DNA from: Aphrocallistes beatrix
Taxonomy: Eukaryota > Porifera > Hexactinellida > Sceptrulophora > Aphrocallistidae
Direction of reading: 5' to 3'
Assembly: GCA_963281255.1 (NCBI GenBank)
Contig: OY725493.1
Coordinates: 1,239,550 to 1,303,549, forward strand
Length of the DNA: 64,000 bases
Of this stretch, positions 22,707 through 32,501 are shown one piece after another. The translations under genes and the position numbers were made by a program. How positions within the stretch are numbered: position 1 is the stretch's first letter; the number at the start of each line of letters is the position of its first letter. The notes under the pieces were generated by a model, which saw only the letters and a program-made list of their open reading frames with translations, was not told the DNA's origin and did no database searches.

Positions 22707-23225
22707 ATGAGTGAGAGTAGTGGTACTGAGGATCCTTGGGAGAAGTGGATTTTGAAAAAAATATTACAAGAGCATAGAAATCAGATGAAGCAGGAAGAGG
22801 AACTCAGAGTGAGAAAGGAACAGGAGAACCTCCGTTTAGAGAAGGACAGAGTTAAAGATCAAAAGAATAGGGAGGTGTATGCCAGATGGATGCTGGAGAA
22901 GAAGCGGCTCCGTGGTGTTGAGGTAGCGGAGAGACAAAGACGAGAGAATGAAAGGAGGATCGAGCGTGAACAAAAAGATAGAGTTGTGAAAGAGAGAGCA
23001 AGTGAGAATTTCCGTAGCTGGAAGATGATAAAGAAAGAAGAGTCCGAAAAGCATGCTCAGGATAGATGTCAGAGGGAAGAAGAGAGGATGGTGAGTAAGA
23101 AAATGGACAGATTGCGTGCAGCTGAAGCGTATGAGCAGTGGCTGATAAACCACCCTTTCCAAATTCTCCCCCAGTCCGCTTTTGTTAACCCTAATCCTTG
23201 GATTGACAACGAAGATCAAGACTGA
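22707..23225 (+). CDS. CCDC34-like coiled-coil protein
   Basis: Single exon, 172 residues, ATG at 22707. The protein is almost wholly charged helix (Glu/Lys/Arg heptads, residues ~12-140), with repeated Trp-containing units (PWEKWILKK, VYARWMLEKK, NFRSWKMIKK, AYEQWLINH). It ends in a short Pro/Asn segment with FVNPNPWID. The repeated 'x-x-W-(L/M)-x-x-K-K' pattern plus a C-terminal N-P-x-P-W motif resembles the CCDC34 family (DUF4207), linked to cilia and sperm flagella, but the protein is shorter than human CCDC34. MAP9-like proteins share similar Trp units and are the main alternative. Function not shown by the sequence. Confidence 0.6.
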   Translation: MSESSGTEDPWEKWILKKILQEHRNQMKQEEELRVRKEQENLRLEKDRVKDQKNREVYARWMLEKKRLRGVEVAERQRRENERRIEREQKDRVVKERASENFRSWKMIKKEESEKHAQDRCQREEERMVSKKMDRLRAAEAYEQWLINHPFQILPQSAFVNPNPWIDNEDQD

Positions 23226-24040
23226 AACGAAAATTATTTATAACCTACTATGCCATTGGAATGTTGGCTAAAAGAGTATCTGTTTCATATCTTCAATCCC
23301 TATGCTTCATTACCAGCTACAGCTACATGTGCACTTACATTTTTGTCTCGTTTCCTATATCCCCTTTTCTCTATTAAAACCATATTTCCTGGTCGACATA
23401 AGCATTCTCAGAATTGAATAAATACCTACACTGAAATTACTTTTCATTCGCCTTTATCCTTTCCAATTTCTCCTCAAGTTACCCAGTTGTTATTATTTCC
23501 ACTCCGCAACCTACACATCTTTATAAGCTGTTTCTTATGAGTGGTTTAACTCATTGGATTGTGATTAAGTTTTGGTTGAAATATTATTTTATATTATTCG
23601 ACGGATAGAAAGCATTTTCGTATGATAATGATAATCATCTTTATACTACGTACTAGCTTGATTACCTAAAGAATTAAGTTAGAAAAATCGCGGTTAAACA
23701 GCAAAAGTTAACAGGATCAAAGGGGACTACCTCAGTTCGATTAATGTTCTACTGCTCACCGAAAGATTGGAGATAGCTTTTTCCTCAAGAGATGAATACT
23801 CGAAAAGTTTATTCAAAATTGCTATCAAAACTGAGCAGAATATTCTGTCTACTTTCCAGGTAAATAATTAATTTAAATTCGAGTTACTAGAATGCGATAT
23901 CAGTACTCACAATATTAATTCTATCAATTCTATTATTTAATTGATCAGACAATTCAGCGAATATTTAGTTTGACGATATTCCCTGATTGCTTATTTGACC
24001 AATACAATCAATCACAAATAAATTGAATTGATTGTCAGTT
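23226..24040. other. Intergenic spacer, no feature recognised
   Basis: AT-rich. A 70-nt open frame at about 23791-23860 ends at a GTAAAT donor-like site, but no acceptor joins it in frame to the downstream gene, so it is not called as an exon. Confidence 0.4.
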
Positions 24041-24044
24041 CATT

Positions 24045-24215
24045 GTTTAGTATTATATAAAACAAATTTATTTCTATATAAAACAAATTTATTTCTATAT
24101 AAAACAAATTTATTTCTATATAAAACAAATTTATTTCTATATAAAACAAATTTATTTCTATATAAAACAAATTTATTTCTATATAAAGCAATACTATTTC
24201 TATATAAAACAATTT
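24045..24215. repeat. 21-bp tandem repeat (minisatellite)
   Basis: Head-to-tail copies of a 21-bp unit (ataaaacaaatttatttcta plus t). About six are identical, followed by one or two diverged ones. Because 21 is a multiple of three, both strands stay open and produce artificial 7-residue repeat frames, which I do not call as genes. No spacer/repeat alternation, so not CRISPR-like. Confidence 0.9.
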
Positions 24216-24532
24216 ATAACTGCATCACTACTGCCTGCCATAATGAATTGATATATTCTACAATAGAAACTCGTCCGCGAACTAAAAACTGTCTCAGATA
24301 TTTGGAATTTTCTGTCTTTCGGAAGGGGGAATGATTTTATTTTTAGATACTTAAAGTTAAGCCTGGGTCAAAATTGAAAAATTTCTCGTACGGGAAATAG
24401 GCTGAAATTTGTTGTTTTATACCAAAGGCCCCACCAAGCACCTTTATAAACATAAACAATCCTCAATTTTGTATACAAATTCTGAATCTTTGATATCTTT
24501 ATTTTATTGATCTCTAATAGTAGGTAGCCGAC

Positions 24533-26125
24533 ATGGCCGAGATATCACCTTATTATAACGAACAGCCAGCTGAAATAAATATTGACACCTACCCCCGTCT
24601 CCGAGCTAACACGGTGAGATCAACTCCCTCGATATCTGACTCCTCTCTCCCCGTGTCTAACACTACAATACAGGGAAAAGAAATGAAGAAAATGTTTAAT
24701 TTTCTTATGAGAAGGTTGCAAGAAAAAGAAGATGCTATTTTGGCGATGCTAGAATCACACGAGAATACAGCTGAAATGGAAAAGATCCAGCAACTACAAC
24801 AGCTCTATGATAGTAAGAACAGTCTCAAGGAAAGCATGAAGAACCCCATGCTCGATTCCGGGCTTCAGTTAGCTTTAGAGAATATCCAGGATCAGATAAA
24901 TAAGCTTGAGAAGCAGTTGAATATCACGAAATACTTTGTGTGGAATTTGACTGAGTGCGAGAGAGCAATCGACAACGTCTGCTTATTCGTGGAGCATGGC
25001 AGCTTCATAGATGCGTATCGAAGGAAGAGAAGACTCCTGTGGCAGAGTGTGACGAACGGATCTGAGAGGACACAGGTACTGGGTCCTTCCGGAATGGCCG
25101 TTCAGCCCTACACAGACCACATTTATGTAGGAGACCCCGGTAACCGACGTATTCAGACCTACAACAGGGAAGGCAAACACCTCTCTTCTCTCCGTCTGGA
25201 AAAAGACTTTCACATCTTCCATCTCGAGTTTTTTGGAGAGTCACTCATTCTTCTTGGTAAGTTCAATAAATATAAGTAATTTATTTGGTGGGGATCAGTT
25301 TATTGATTGAAATACATTTATTTAGGTACAATTGAAAAGGTTTTTCATCTGGTCAGAATTAACCCAACGAATGGTCAGCTGTTTCGTGGAGTACTCTCCA
25401 ACCTCGATCACATTGAATTCAATGAGCAAGATAGACCAGAGTCACATATCGTCTTTTGCTTGAACAAATCAAATCTTGCCATTCAGGTCTGCGTTTATCT
25501 TCCTAACCATCTGATACTGATTCAAGCCTTTTCATTCGAGACGTGTGAACCAATCAAGAACAACGGCGTTAATGTAGTGCACCTAAAATCTCCTTATATT
25601 GAAGATGCTACACAAGCTGTCAGACTGAACGCAGAAGGAGAATCGCTGGATACTATGCAATTCCATGTTTTATACCAGAATAGTCCGTTCATTTTGCAAA
25701 GTTTTAACTTGAAAGGAGACCTTACTAAAAACATCATAACGCCCAGTGTTATCTCCCCCACGCCAAGGTTAACTCAATTTCTGCTCGATAAAGATGGCAA
25801 CGTTATTATTTGTCAGGTTAGACACGTGACTAAACTGAATAGAGCGACTGAGTCGATAGAGCTTGTAGATGTCATTTATACTTTCCATGTGTTTTCTGAT
25901 TCTGGAAAGCTGGAACATAAATGGATATATAAAAGCTCGAAGCGTAGCTCGTTTGCCAATGTCTGTATTCCTAAACGTTTCCAGAAATCGCCTCAACCAC
26001 CCTTCCCTAAACTTCCATTAGCTGAAGATCATGATTCCCTCCAGCTGTTTGCAAGCCTCAACTCTAATCAGGATATCGTGGTGTTGCATTCCGCAGAACC
26101 TTCGTTGTTACTCAGAGCTTTTTAA
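24533..26125 (+). CDS. Coiled-coil / NHL-like beta-propeller protein, paralog A
   Basis: Two exons, 24533-25256 and 25326-26125 (phase-1 intron of 69 bp), give 507 residues. Residues ~45-140 are a coiled coil (KKMFNFLMRRLQEKEDAIL, LQQLYDSKNSLKESMKNP). A family motif follows (YFVWNLTECERAIDNVC), then a propeller-like C-terminal half whose first blade has GPSGMAVQPYTDHIYVGDPG and RRIQTYNREGKHL, the NHL/TRIM32-type strand pattern. Paralog B (53296-55049) shares the coiled coil, the VWN...C..AID.VC motif, the first blade and the intron position; paralog C (41800-43098) is more distant. There is no RING or B-box, so it is not a canonical TRIM protein. No signal peptide or membrane segment is visible. 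Function unknown; the propeller suggests protein or RNA binding. Confidence 0.8.
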
Positions 26126-26670
26126 TACACCAAGTTAACACTATTAATTAAAGACTATTAACTACAATTTTGTGGGGATTTACTCTGTATCAATTTTATA
26201 TATCTTCGAGTTTAATTTTCCTCAAATAATTAATATGCCTTATACATATTTTATCAAATCAAAGCAACCTTCTTGTTCTCTATCAATTTTGTTTACCGAC
26301 TATACTACAATAGTAGAACTTTTAACATACTCTGTTGCCTACTCCCTACCAAAGGTAATTCGTACACCCCATTATTTTTCATCCAAATAGTTGTATTTCT
26401 AATCTATTTCTAACACTTGCTGTAATAAGATAATCGTTTAATTATACACACAAGACTCCTAAATATAACTCTGTACCAAGCATAATCTCTTTGCATTAGT
26501 AATTAACTTCTGGTTTTGTTAAATTAATTAATTAATTAATCTTCAATCTCGGTTATATATTTATGAACTCAATAACATTTAGTCAGTAATTTGTGGAAAT
26601 ATTCTAATAAGTAAAGTTCACAAAAGGAGAGAAAACACGCCCTACACTTTTGTATATAGGCTGAACAATT
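26126..26670. other. 3' flank of paralog A, no further gene seen
   Basis: AT-rich, with a short (TTAA)n-like run near 26520-26540. A 72-codon frame at 26172-26390 lacks any recognisable motif and has UTR-like composition. Confidence 0.45.
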
Positions 26671-26844
26671 CTAAGTGGGCAGTCACTCAGCTCAGGGGTA
26701 AAGGTTGTCTTATGCGTTTTGGGACCATCTTCGAATCCAGGGGGTTTGAGCCCGGTTCGGCGCCTATGTACTCACTAAACCGGGGTGGGTACGTGTCCAC
26801 CGAAAGTGGCCCTAGTTGTGGCCATGATGGGCACAAAGAGTAAA
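26671..26844 (+). mobile_element. tRNA-derived SINE
   Basis: Begins with a pol III A-box-like segment (CTCAGCTCAGGGGTAAAGG) and a B-box-like segment (CTTCGAATCC) at tRNA-like spacing, followed by a GC-rich body unlike the AT-rich flanks. It is bracketed by an imperfect 10-bp direct repeat, CTGAACAATT (26661-26670) and CTGAACATTT (26845-26854), as expected for an LINE-mobilised insertion. The acceptor-stem half of a real tRNA is missing, so it is not a functional tRNA gene. Confidence 0.65.
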
Positions 26845-26854
26845 CTGAACATTT

Positions 26855-27204
26855 TCATAAAAAATATATACGTATGTAGTGGCGATCTAGTGCTGCCACT
26901 CAATCAGTTTTCCCCGCGTTGAACCAAATCTTAGTAAAATCTAAATAACGCAACACATACAGAGCTTGTGTGAAACTTCCCAAGTATCTAAAATTTGACC
27001 GAAACCTTAGATTCTAAGAAGCATACTAAAAATAACTCTGTATCTAATAATAGCACGCTGTACATATACTCGTATATCTGATATTGAGACGAGTGGTATA
27101 AATTGATTTCACTGCAATTCTATCTACCTTTATTGAAACTCCTAGATTAGATTTACTCGCTGCAATTTCAAGACTAAAAGAGAGAGAAACTACTTGTAAT
27201 ACTG
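26855..27204. other. Spacer between the SINE and FAU
   Basis: About 350 bp, AT-rich, no gene recognised. It should hold the FAU promoter. Confidence 0.4.
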
Positions 27205-27609
27205 ATGCAATTGTTTGTACAGACAGAGGAAGGTACACATGTGATCGATATTAGTAAGGACGCCCCTGTTTCAGATCTGCTGGAGCTGATCTCACAGGAG
27301 ACCGGCATTCTGGAGGAGCAGCTCGCCCTCTTTTATGGCGGCAGTCCCCTGAGTTCCGGCCTGCTGGGGGATCATGGGATCAGCCATGAGAGCAACGTCC
27401 AGCTGTGCGTAAAGGTCCCAGGAGGTAAGGTGCACGGGTCTCTGACTCGTGCGGGGAGGGTGAAGAACGCCACGCCTAAAGTGGAGAAGCAGGACAAGCA
27501 GAAAGCGAAGACTGGACGTGCGAAACGACGCGAGCAGTACAAGCGCCGCTTCCAGCAACAAGTACCAGGGAGAGTTGGACGTCCGAAGGGACCGAACTCC
27601 AACAGCTAA
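27205..27609 (+). CDS. FAU: FAU: ubiquitin-like (FUBI) / ribosomal protein eS30 fusion
   Basis: Single exon, 134 residues, ATG at 27205. Residues 1-73 are a ubiquitin-like domain ([17 protein letters not shown]...[11 protein letters not shown]) ending in Gly-Gly. The mature eS30 follows directly ([34 protein letters not shown]). The diglycine before KVHG is where the precursor is cleaved to release the 40S subunit protein. The eS30 part is Lys/Arg-rich and of usual length (about 60 residues). Compared with ubiquitin, the FUBI part keeps the fold length but lacks most surface lysines, as is normal. The protein is cytosolic and nucleolar, in 40S assembly. Confidence 0.97.
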   Translation: MQLFVQTEEGTHVIDISKDAPVSDLLELISQETGILEEQLALFYGGSPLSSGLLGDHGISHESNVQLCVKVPGGKVHGSLTRAGRVKNATPKVEKQDKQKAKTGRAKRREQYKRRFQQQVPGRVGRPKGPNSNS

Positions 27610-27859
27610 ACAGCTAACTAGGAGTTACTAGGAGTATTGTCTGTGTGTGAACGGCATTGTGTCTGCTGCTAGTTTTAGATGAATCTTATCATAGAATGCC
27701 TGTAGACTTGAGATCTCTATTCTTGGATTCTTACTGTGTTGTAAATCCCTTCCCGAGATTATTTGTTGAATTTGGTGTTGATTTAGTCTCGTTCTACCAA
27801 CTTTTCCCAGTAAAATTTCTCTGTAGTTTTTCAGGGGTGAGAATAATATCTATTACCGC

Positions 27860-28031
27860 TAGGGTTGCCGTGGGAATGGAATTTCAATACCCAATCCCAC
27901 AGGATTTCTGTGGGAATACCCACCAAAAAAACAAAACCCCACAGAAAAACCCACAGGAATACCCATAGGCTTAAAGTCATTCCCATTCCATATGGGAATA
28001 CCCACAGATTCACATTCCCACGGCAACCCTG
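27860..28031. mobile_element. Short hAT-like MITE (172 bp)
   Basis: Near-perfect terminal inverted repeats (left AGGGTTGCCGTGGGAATG, right its reverse complement) enclose an A/C-rich interior with further internal inverted 'cccacag/ctgtggg' pairs. Flanks are ATTACCGC (27852-27859) and ATTAGCGC (28032-28039), an 8-bp target duplication with one mismatch. Ends fit the CAGGGTTG consensus of the larger element at 16364-16992. No coding capacity. Confidence 0.75.
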
Positions 28032-28039
28032 ATTAGCGC

Positions 28040-28326
28040 ATATATTAGATACAGACATCTTTATGATCTAAGTACATCCATTTTCAGAAGCCAGTTCTGT
28101 ACGAAAACCGACATCTTCCGAATTCTATCTCGACCCTATAATACTATAAACTTCTCAGAAACATGTCGTGTTTCTTGTCGATTGGTTATTGAATCATTCA
28201 ATTCTGAGATTCCTAGCATAGAGTGGTCATGAGTAATGTAGATTCAGACCAACAATAGCGCTACGTACTACGTACATAAATATACTCAATTTAAGGATAA
28301 CTGAGTTTGTCTAATGGGGGACTAGA
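28040..28326. other. Spacer upstream of CDC16
   Basis: No gene or repeat recognised; expected to hold the CDC16 promoter. Confidence 0.35.
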
Positions 28327-30492
28327 ATGAGCAGGAGAGAGGTGACGCTAACACTGAAGCACTTGAGAAAAGCAGTCCAGGACTACCTGTACAAGCACAT
28401 GTACTCCTCAGCCACTTTCTGGGCGGACAAAGCGGTCAGTCTGAGTGCAGACTCACCGGAGGACGTGTACAACTTCATTCAGTGTCTGCTGCACTCCGGG
28501 GAGTACCAGCGAGTGGTGGACCTGCTCTCCAGGGGGAAGTGGCGGGACCTGGGCAAGGAGCACCTGGTGTTCGTCTACCTCACTGCCAGGGCTCACTCCA
28601 GTTGCTCCCAATGGAACGAAGTGAGTTCCTGGAGCAATCACATATGAATACATCTCTTCATAAATGCACCTCATAGGTAATCTCGCTCCTGGAAGTCCCT
28701 GTAACGGAGGACTTCCCTCCCAACCACTATCCGAACACGGATCCGTGGAAAGGGTGTCCGCTAGTGGACCTCAGATCTGAGTGCCACCTCCTCTACGGAA
28801 TGGCCCTGGAGAAGATTGAGAACTACGACAGTGCAGTGCTGCACTACCGCAAAGCTCTGCTCTGCAATCCCCTCTGCCACGAAGCGCTGGAGAACCTGAA
28901 CAGACACGAGGCCAGTAGCGAGAGGAAGGCGGGTAACACATAATAGCACTCATTAAACTGCATTCCTGTAGTGTAATGTGTAACTAGGCATATTTTTCTC
29001 AAGTACGATGCTAGCCCTCTTTCATTAATCAAATTTTTTGAGTGATCACAATTGAATTTTTTTCAAAAATCATATTGAATTTTTTTTCAAAAATCATAAT
29101 TTTCACGTCAGGCAGATATGGAGAAGTCCCTCAACGCCTCACTCCAGAAGCTGCCCTCGAAGGAGCTGAGAAACCTCGTGTACGCTGTGCTCCTCACTCA
29201 GATCCGCTCTCCAGCGATCGACACGCTTCCCGAACACTTCCCCGCCCTCAAGGAGAACGCAGACCTGCTGGTCGTGAAGGCGGAGCGGCTCTCCAACCTC
29301 TACGAGTTCGAGGAATCGTACTGCATCACCTCTGGGATTCTCCAAGATGACCCTTTCCACTCGAGAGCTCTCCTCATCCACCTGGCCTCCTCGGTGCACT
29401 TGAAGAAGAAGCCGGAGCTCTACCGGATCGGACACCGGTTGGTGGAGGCGTGTCCTGAGTCCGCGCTCTCGTGGTACGCGGCCGGGTGCTACTACTACTG
29501 CGTGGGGAAGCAGGAGGAGGCGAGGAGGATGTTCAATAAGTCCAATTCGATAGATAAGCAGTTCGGACATGCACTGCTCGCGTGCGGACAGTCCCTGGCC
29601 GTGGAAGGACAGAGAGACCACGCCATAGCGGTCTACTCCATCGCCGCTACGGTCATGGAGGGATGCCACCTCCCTCGGATGTACATCGGACTGGAGTACA
29701 TTCTGATTGGGAATTTCAATTACGCGGCTGTTTCACTGGAGCGAGCTAAGTGCATAGCTCCTTACGACCCAGTGCTCCTGCAAGAGATAGGAGTACTCAA
29801 CTATAGTTTAGGTATGTATACTTCTTTCTTGGTAGAGCGAGTATATTATGAATCTGCTTTTCTATTCGAAAAGTTGATGGTTATATAATGGCTGTGTACT
29901 CTTGCATCAGCACACATTCATTCGTCTACTTCAAAACACAATCTGTGTATGCAATGTTTGTCAGTACTATTCACATTTATTGACCTATTTATATTATGTA
30001 CCAATACAATTATGTGCGTCTGTTTTTCCAGGTAATTACACGGTCGCAGAGAAATTCTTCACGATGGCCCTCCACAAGTCTCCGCTGGCCAGTGGGAGCC
30101 AGTGCAGCAGAGAGTGGGAGGTGATCCTCTTCAACCTGGGACAGACCTATAAAAGACTTGGTGTCTACGACCAGGCCTTGTCGTGTTATAAGCGAGCGCT
30201 GAAGATCAACCCTGACACTCCTTCCACACTCAGCTCCATAGCACACGTGTACCTACTGCAGGAGGAGTACCAGGAGGTGACCATCCTCTGCGAGCGCATC
30301 CTCGAGCTCAACAGCAACGACCAGTTCACCTGCCTCATGCTCAACTACGCCATCGAGGAGTTGCAGCACCAGTCCCTCCCCTTCGGCGGCCCTCCTAGCC
30401 TTGCTGGCACTCAGGTTGTCGACGCCACGGGTACCGTCAACACCTCGAATACCTCCGAAGACATAAGCCTCGATCTCTTGGAACACACTTAG
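28327..30492 (+). CDS. CDC16: CDC16 / APC6, TPR subunit of the anaphase-promoting complex
   Basis: Four exons join in frame: 28327-28620, 28677-28932, 29116-29811, 30032-30492, giving 568 residues. The third acceptor is taken at GCAG 29115 so that phase 1 is kept. N-terminal LRKAVQDYLYKHMYSSATFWADKAV, then FIQCLLHSGEYQRVVDLL, is the start of the CDC16 superhelix. Later TPR units include ALSWYAAGCYYYCVGKQEEARRMFNKSNSID, HALLACGQSLAVEGQRDHAI and ILFNLGQTYKRLGVYDQALSCYKRALKINP. The C-terminal NTSNTSEDISLDLL tail is short. Human CDC16 is 620 residues. The protein homodimerises in the TPR arm of APC/C, the ubiquitin ligase that triggers anaphase and mitotic exit. Confidence 0.92.
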
Positions 30493-30833
30493 TGGAGTAT
30501 ATACGCGATGTCATACGTGAATTAGAATTCTTTCAAACCTCAGAAATCGTCGCTACAGTAATTCTCATTCGTTTAGACTTGCTGTAACCACACTACAGAA
30601 TTCAATCATTGTGTCACCTAATCTAATGCGCATAGTGTATGGATTGGTGGTGTATGTACGGGGATACGAGAGAGGTAAAACTATCCTGTGTTAGAGCTAC
30701 ATTATTTAAACTTAGCTTTATGCATAAGGATACTAGACGCATTGTTTGATAGAATATAAGTTAAATTCGTTAGTAGAGTTTTCACTTAAACCTAACTGGT
30801 TTGGTTCCTAACACGTCTCATTTTAGTACTAGG
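30493..30833. other. Spacer / 5' region of the EB1 gene
   Basis: About 340 bp, no gene recognised. A pyrimidine-rich ...CTCATTTTAG just upstream of the EB1 ATG looks like a splice acceptor, suggesting a 5' UTR intron. Confidence 0.35.
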
Positions 30834-31763
30834 ATGTCCTATAGCGTCGTTAATATAGCGGGTGTCTCTGCATCGGGTTTAGGCCGAACTGAGTACCTAG
30901 AATGGATCAACAGTTCACTCCAACTCGGCTTCAAGAAGATAGAGGAGATGTGCACAGGAGCAGCTTATTGTCAGTTATTTGATATGATGTTCCCCAGGGC
31001 TTTAAGTTTAAAAAAGGTAAAATTTAACTCGCGTCAAGAATATGAACATATCCAGAACTTCAAAATACTCCAAGCAGGATTCACCGCACTCAAGGTAGAG
31101 AAGACAATTCCTGTAGAGAAATTGGTCAAAGGGAAGTTCCAGGACAATTTCGAATTCCTTCAATGGTTCAAGGAATTCTACTACCAGAACTATGACCCTG
31201 AACGCATTGGTGATAGCTACGATCCAGTGAAGGAACGTTCCTCCTCATCAGCAGGCAAAAAGAAAGTCATTCCTTCTACAGGCACTAAGGCAAAAATACA
31301 GGCCCCGGTTCTAAGGACCACACCTATCAAAGCTACGACAGCGCAAAAGAAAATCCCTGCAAAATCGCCCCAGGACCTTCATAAATCTAACTCGGCTAGT
31401 TCCCGTCCTGATTCAGTGAATAGTGAGCTGGAGAAGCAACTAGAAGACGCACAAGTTCAGCTGGCGGATTACGAGCAAAAGCTTCAGGAATACGATGTGT
31501 ATACTAAGAATTCCCAATTAGACTTGGAACAGGCGACGAAAGAGCGAGAATTCTACTTCACAAAGTTAAGAAGGATAGAAGTGATTACTCAAGAGTATTA
31601 TCAAGAGGGGGATAAAGTCCTAGAGGCTATCCAGGCAGTTCTGTACGAGACAGAGGAAGGGTTCACACTTCCTGAAGACGAAGGCAACCAACAGGACATA
31701 TCCGGCGATATCCTGCCGGAAGTAGGAAACTTGAATGTTGATGAACCACAGGAAACGTACTAA
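30834..31763 (+). CDS. MAPRE: EB1-type microtubule plus-end-binding protein (MAPRE family)
   Basis: Single coding exon, 309 residues from ATG 30834. The upstream extension uses only TTG and is probably spliced out at TTTTAG 30820s. Residues ~10-130 form the calponin-homology domain ([71 protein letters not shown]). A basic Ser/Lys/Ala linker (~140-200) is followed by the EB-homology coiled coil (~205-270, [38 protein letters not shown]), which binds SxIP proteins. An acidic tail ends in ETY, close to the EEY/F motif recognised by CAP-Gly domains. It tracks growing microtubule ends. Confidence 0.94.
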   Translation: MSYSVVNIAGVSASGLGRTEYLEWINSSLQLGFKKIEEMCTGAAYCQLFDMMFPRALSLKKVKFNSRQEYEHIQNFKILQAGFTALKVEKTIPVEKLVKGKFQDNFEFLQWFKEFYYQNYDPERIGDSYDPVKERSSSSAGKKKVIPSTGTKAKIQAPVLRTTPIKATTAQKKIPAKSPQDLHKSNSASSRPDSVNSELEKQLEDAQVQLADYEQKLQEYDVYTKNSQLDLEQATKEREFYFTKLRRIEVITQEYYQEGDKVLEAIQAVLYETEEGFTLPEDEGNQQDISGDILPEVGNLNVDEPQETY

Positions 31764-32369
31764 CACTGCCTGCACGGTGGCAATAGGCTTACTATGTGTA
31801 CTATTTATTCTAAATTGATACCAGACTTTTGAAGGATTTGATTATCGGTATGGTATTGTTGCATTATCCCAAACAACTGTGTACCTTTCCTAGCTCTAGA
31901 CACATTGATGTACTGAATTATTGATCTAGTATGTTATTTGGACTTCATTAGCAACTAAATGTTAATTAATAATCTTAAGACAGAATTTTCAATTTACCTA
32001 TAAGCTTATGTTGAAATGTTATGGCACACTTCAAAACTGTATCAACACAATAGTTCAAATACAAAACGAGATTTGTTCAAATGGGTCAATCCAAGGGTAG
32101 ATAGTTCTACATGACACTACTACTGTCAGATTTCTATTTTGGATATCAGAAGTAGGGTACCTGTCATAACTTGAGTAGATTGCCTACCACGAATATATTC
32201 GCTAGAACCATTCATGATCAAAAACTTTGTGGCGTCAAATGCCTTTGCCAGGCAGTGCAATACATACCACGTACCTAGGACAAACACTATAATGTGGATA
32301 TAATTCTATTCGATTTGAATATGTGAATTACGCTCATAAATTCACGTAAATTACATCTTGCATCAATTG
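31764..32369. other. Convergent spacer between EB1 (+) and kintoun (-)
   Basis: AT-rich 3' flanking DNA of both genes. No exon, RNA gene or family repeat recognised. Confidence 0.45.
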
Positions 32370-32375
32370 TTTATT
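32370..32375 (-). promoter_or_regulatory. Poly(A) signal AATAAA for kintoun
   Basis: TTTATT on the given strand, i.e. AATAAA in the gene's direction, 126 bp past its stop codon. Confidence 0.4.
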
Positions 32376-32501
32376 AGTTGTAAACGCATATCGAATAGAC
32401 CAGTAAGCTGAATATATTTGAGAGTGCTTCGACACCTAAACCTAACTAATAAGTGCTACTACGTAAAGTTATCAATGTGACTATGTTTGTCTGTGGCAGC
32501 A

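Noticed and set aside
23791-23860. Possible 5' coding exon ending at GTAAAT before paralog A
   Set aside because: No downstream acceptor joins it to paralog A without a stop, and paralog B shows that the family's start lies in the main first exon.
24012-24334. Open frames with a 7-residue repeat on both strands
   Set aside because: Products of the 21-bp minisatellite; a CRISPR array was considered and dropped because there are no unique spacers.
26671-26844. A functional tRNA gene
   Set aside because: A- and B-box-like motifs are present but no cloverleaf with paired acceptor stem could be drawn; direct repeats point to a SINE.
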